Below, one piece after another: positions 61,918-64,000 of a DNA stretch of 64,000 bases. The position numbers and the translations under genes are program-made. Position 1 is the first letter of the stretch. Every line of letters starts with the position of its first letter. Below the pieces are notes generated by a model. That model was not told the DNA's origin and searched no databases. It worked only from the letters and a program-made list of their open reading frames with translations. Source of the stretch: Sphaerotilus microaerophilus (GTDB taxonomy: Bacteria; Pseudomonadota; Gammaproteobacteria; Burkholderiales; Burkholderiaceae_C); assembly GCF_023734135.1 (NCBI RefSeq), contig NZ_AP025730.1, positions 4,526,001 to 4,590,000 on the forward strand, in the 5' to 3' direction.

Positions 61918-62880
61918 ATGGCCGCTGACGTCTTCCTCAGCCACAAGTCCGACGACAAGCCGCGCATTCAGCCGCTGCTGGACGGGTTGCTTGCGGCCGG
62001 GTTGAGCGTGTGGTGGGACCGGGACACGCCGGGCGGGGCGCTGTGGCGGCGGACGATCGAGGCGGAGCTGGACGAGGCCCGTTGCGTGCTGGTGTGCTGG
62101 AGCGAGGCGTCGGTCGCTTCCGAGTGGGTGCTGGAGGAGGCCGAGCGGGCCAAGGCGCGGGGCGTGCTGCTGCCGGTCCGCATCGATGCCGTGGAGGCGC
62201 CCTTCGGCTTTGCCGGGCGGCAGGTGCTGGATCTGGTGGGCTGGAGGGGCGACCTCGCTGATCCGCGCTGGGAGCGGCTGCTGGCACAGGTGCGGGCGGT
62301 GGTCGAGGGCAGAGCACCGCCGCCCCCACCGCCTCCACCGTCCCGTGCACGTTGGCCACGCTGGGCGGCGGCGGGCGGCATGGCGTTGGCCCTGGCAGCA
62401 GGGCTTGGATGGCAGCAGCGGGCTGATCCCGCCGAGGGCGCGGCCTGGCAGGCGCTGGTTGGCAAGGAAGCCGCTGGTCAGGCTCTGCAGCGTGCAGACT
62501 GGCAGGGCTATCTGCAGCGCTTCGGCCAGGGCCGCCACGCCGACGAGGCCCGCAAACGCTTCGCCGCCTGCCGCGACGAGCCGGTGGTGAGCTGGCAGCG
62601 CCAGGACGACCGCCTGCCGCTGGCCGTACCGGCCGAGCGGGGCGCGACCGAGGCGGCGGCCCGCGCTGCGCTGGCGCCCGTTCTGGCCGACGAGGCCCAG
62701 CGCGCCTGTGCGCCCTACGCCAAGGACCCGGAGCGCCACCGCCTGCTCGGCAGCCAGGCCGACCCGGCCGGGGTGCGCTGCGAGCGGCGCAGCGACGGGG
62801 CCTGGCGCTGTGGCTTCGACGGTCAGGTGACCTGCGCGCTGGAGCTGCGCAGCACGACGACGCGGGAGGTCTGCCCCTGA
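61918..62880 (+). CDS. TIR-domain protein with membrane helix and extracytoplasmic domain
   Basis: A 320-residue protein. The TIR domain (about 1-130) starts ADVFLSHKSDDKPRIQPLLD, has the BB-loop-like VWWDRDTPGGALWRRTIEAE and the helix SVASEWVLEEAE, with Glu about 74 at the NADase position. A run of eight Pro and a basic patch lead to one membrane helix (WAAAGGMALALAAGLGW). The C-terminal 150 residues lie outside the cytoplasm, with four or more Cys (FAACRDE, RACAPY, RCERRSDGAWRC, VTCALE) that could form disulfides. It is 9 bp from the TPR gene. Topology suggests a sensor reading a periplasmic signal or the TPR protein and a cytoplasmic TIR effector. Confidence 0.87.
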   Translation: MAADVFLSHKSDDKPRIQPLLDGLLAAGLSVWWDRDTPGGALWRRTIEAELDEARCVLVCWSEASVASEWVLEEAERAKARGVLLPVRIDAVEAPFGFAGRQVLDLVGWRGDLADPRWERLLAQVRAVVEGRAPPPPPPPPSRARWPRWAAAGGMALALAAGLGWQQRADPAEGAAWQALVGKEAAGQALQRADWQGYLQRFGQGRHADEARKRFAACRDEPVVSWQRQDDRLPLAVPAERGATEAAARAALAPVLADEAQRACAPYAKDPERHRLLGSQADPAGVRCERRSDGAWRCGFDGQVTCALELRSTTTREVCP

Positions 62881-62942
62881 TGAGAGGAGCGAAGAGCACC
62901 GCCCCGCCCGATGCTCCTGCGACCGCCGACGGGTTACCGCGT

Positions 62943-62956
62943 TTCTGCGCTATCTT
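62943..62956 (+). promoter_or_regulatory. Promoter-like element TTCTGCGCTATCTT
   Basis: An exact copy of the element at 59539-59552, here 33 bp before the VapB-like gene. A GCAGGAG ribosome binding site follows before the ATG at 62990. Confidence 0.5.
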
Positions 62957-62989
62957 TCTGCGCAGCACACCACTTCCGCAGGAGCCCGC

Positions 62990-63238
62990 ATGAACTACGC
63001 CGATGCGATCTACCGCCGCAGCCTGTCCCTTCCCGATCCGGCGGCGCGTGAGGCGCTGGACTTCATCGACTTCCTGCTCCAGCGCTACGGCACGACGCCT
63101 TCGGCGGCCGGTTATTCCGCTACCCACCGGGATTCGGCGGCGCTGATCCAGGCGGTGGCGGGCGGATGGGGGCCGGACGTTCCGGATGACATCGACGATG
63201 CCGACTTGGCTCAGGATGCGCTGCGGGACGAGATCTGA
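62990..63238 (+). CDS. Putative VapB-type antitoxin (DUF2281-like)
   Basis: An 82-residue acidic protein. The N-terminal helix YADAIYRRSLSLPDPAAREALDFIDFLLQRY resembles DUF2281-type antitoxins, whose members carry a PxxxxxEVLDFIxFL pattern. The C-terminal tail (PDVPDDIDDADLAQDALRDE) is strongly acidic and could block the active site of the PIN toxin. It lies 38 bp before the vapC gene on the same strand, in the usual antitoxin-toxin order. Confidence 0.72.
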   Translation: MNYADAIYRRSLSLPDPAAREALDFIDFLLQRYGTTPSAAGYSATHRDSAALIQAVAGGWGPDVPDDIDDADLAQDALRDEI

Positions 63239-63276
63239 CGGCGGCGCGACCTACCAGCGACACCCAGGCAGAAGCC

Positions 63277-63684
63277 ATGCAGTTCCTGCTCGACACCAAC
63301 ACGGTGATTGCCTTCATGAAGGGTCAAGCCGCTGTGGTCGACCGCATCCGGACGCTCGATCCGGCCCAATTGGCGCTGTGTGCGCCGGTCGAGGCCGAGC
63401 TCTGGTTCGGCGTGGCGCGCAGTGATCCGCAGCGGCAGGAGCACAACCGGCAGAAGCTGGTCACGCTGCTTGAGTGGCTGCCGTCACTGCCGTTTGCTGG
63501 CGAGGCAACCCGGCGATGTGGCGACCTGCGTGCGCACCTGGCTGCGGCGGGTACACCGATCGGCCCTTACGACCTGCAGATTGCCGCCATTGCGCTGGCT
63601 CATGACCTGACGGTGGTCACGCGCAACCTGCGTGAGTTCGAGCGCGTTCCGTCGTTGCGGCTGGAGAACTGGATCGACGGCTGA
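63277..63684 (+). CDS. vapC: VapC-type PIN-domain ribonuclease toxin
   Basis: A 135-residue PIN-domain protein. The acidic active-site residues are Asp about 6 (FLLDTNTVIAF), Glu about 40 (APVEAELWFGVAR), and Asp in GPYDLQIAAIALAHDLTVVT, where the NLREF ending is typical of VapC. It would cleave RNA, often a tRNA or rRNA loop, when freed from its antitoxin. An intrinsic-type hairpin follows 17 bp after the stop. Confidence 0.9.
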   Translation: MQFLLDTNTVIAFMKGQAAVVDRIRTLDPAQLALCAPVEAELWFGVARSDPQRQEHNRQKLVTLLEWLPSLPFAGEATRRCGDLRAHLAAAGTPIGPYDLQIAAIALAHDLTVVTRNLREFERVPSLRLENWIDG

Positions 63685-63700
63685 GGGGCTGAAACGCGAG

Positions 63701-63734
63701 AAAAGCCCGACCGGCTCGCGCCGATCGGGCTTTT
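63701..63734. terminator. Intrinsic bidirectional terminator
   Basis: The arms AAAAGCCCGACCGG and CCGATCGGGCTTTT pair with one mismatch around a 6-nt loop, followed by T residues on the plus strand and by the mirror A/T run on the minus strand. It can end both the VapBC transcript and the converging lpdA transcript. Confidence 0.85.
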
Positions 63735-63744
63735 CATTGCCTGG

Positions 63745-63764
63745 ATACCCGCCTTTGCGGGTAT
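63745..63764. repeat. Perfect hairpin, REP-like
   Basis: ATACCCGC-CTTT-GCGGGTAT is an 8-bp perfect stem. GGATACCCGC...GCGGGTATGACA elements recur between genes in many beta- and gammaproteobacteria, so this may be a dispersed repeat that also protects the lpdA mRNA 3' end. Confidence 0.6.
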
Positions 63765-63776
63765 GACAGGTTCAGC

Positions 63777-64000
63777 TCACCTCTTCTGCGGCGGCAAATC
63801 CGTGCACGAGCCATGCGCCACTTCCGCGGCCATGCCGATGCTCTCGCCCAGCGTGGGGTGCGGGTGGATGGTCTTGCCGATGTCCACGGCGTCGGCGCCC
63901 ATCTCGATGGCCAGCGCAATCTCGCCGATCATGTCGCCGGCATGGGTGCCGACGATGCCGCCACCCAGGATGCGGCCGTGGCCGTGGGCCTCGGGGGAAT
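63777..64000 (-). CDS. lpdA: Dihydrolipoyl dehydrogenase, C-terminal end
   Basis: The last 73 residues of a lipoamide dehydrogenase whose 5' end lies beyond the window. The dimerisation domain shows [20 protein letters not shown], then [20 protein letters not shown]; the HPHPTLGES motif contains the active-site His-Glu pair. The end [12 protein letters not shown] is typical of betaproteobacterial enzymes encoded with the pyruvate dehydrogenase complex. It is the E3 component that reoxidises lipoyl groups with NAD+. Confidence 0.92.
   Translation of the reverse strand, partial: SPEAHGHGRILGGGIVGTHAGDMIGEIALAIEMGADAVDIGKTIHPHPTLGESIGMAAEVAHGSCTDLPPQKR

Overview
The window is a very GC-rich chromosomal segment of a Gram-negative bacterium, most likely a betaproteobacterium of the order Burkholderiales. 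The assignment rests on the mix of a general porin, a Bug-type solute receptor, a flavocytochrome c sulfide dehydrogenase, an LplT-type transporter, a beta-type PPK2 and densely packed genes with GTG starts and ATGA overlaps. I saw no rRNA, tRNA, insertion sequence or CRISPR array. The window opens inside a GGDEF protein gene and closes inside a dihydrolipoyl dehydrogenase gene, both on the minus strand.

Region by region. 1-2.1 kb: PAS/GGDEF sensor (partial) and a FN3-like protein. 2.4-11.1 kb: a complete type I restriction-modification operon, hsdM-hsdS-[antitoxin-like + zeta-toxin-like]-hsdR-YgjP metallopeptidase. 11.2-16.9 kb: small exported proteins, a large membrane protein, a CTGCAG-rich repeat tract and a 7TMR-DISM/GGDEF cyclase. 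17.1-18.8 kb: fccAB sulfide dehydrogenase. 18.9-21.1 kb: GT2 glycosyltransferase and an alpha/beta hydrolase. 21.1-24.3 kb: a minus-strand operon of membrane TIR protein, radical SAM/SPASM protein with an (HDP)n tail encoded by 18 tandem 9-bp repeats, and a small membrane protein. 24.4-45 kb: a long phosphate and membrane-lipid neighbourhood with ZntB, porin, a frameshifted metallophosphatase, CHAD protein, PPK2, M1 aminopeptidase, phosphatidylserine decarboxylase, class III aminotransferase, Mpo1-like protein, GT4 glycosyltransferase, LplT, GNAT, a PhnZ-like HD protein, a PlcP-like phospholipase, CDF transporter and Bug receptor. 45.8-48.3 kb: a XhoI/PaeR7I-type restriction-modification pair. 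48.3-51.2 kb: glutathione peroxidase, lipoprotein and small proteins including DUF4231. 51.2-56.6 kb: AraC regulator divergent from an ABC export operon (ATPase, permease, LolA-like protein, beta-barrel). 56.6-63.7 kb: a second accessory region with a deoxyribosyltransferase-like/TPR protein, rhodanese, PEBP protein, a TPR protein with nine 48-residue repeats coupled to a membrane TIR protein, and a VapBC pair. 63.8-64 kb: lpdA end.

Two themes stand out. First, several genes from 28 to 45 kb carry upstream arrays of CTGTCAT-like 7-mers repeated every 11 bp, the architecture of PhoB (Pho) boxes. Their products can be joined into one phosphate-scarcity programme: PlcP removes phospholipid headgroups, a glycosyltransferase could make a phosphorus-free glycolipid from the diacylglycerol, LplT handles lysolipids, and PPK2/CHAD manage polyphosphate. 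Second, the window holds two unrelated TIR-plus-membrane-segment genes, each co-transcribed with an unusual partner, near two restriction systems and two toxin-antitoxin-like pairs; these are the best candidates for undescribed immune or signalling systems. All functional links are inferred from sequence and position only.
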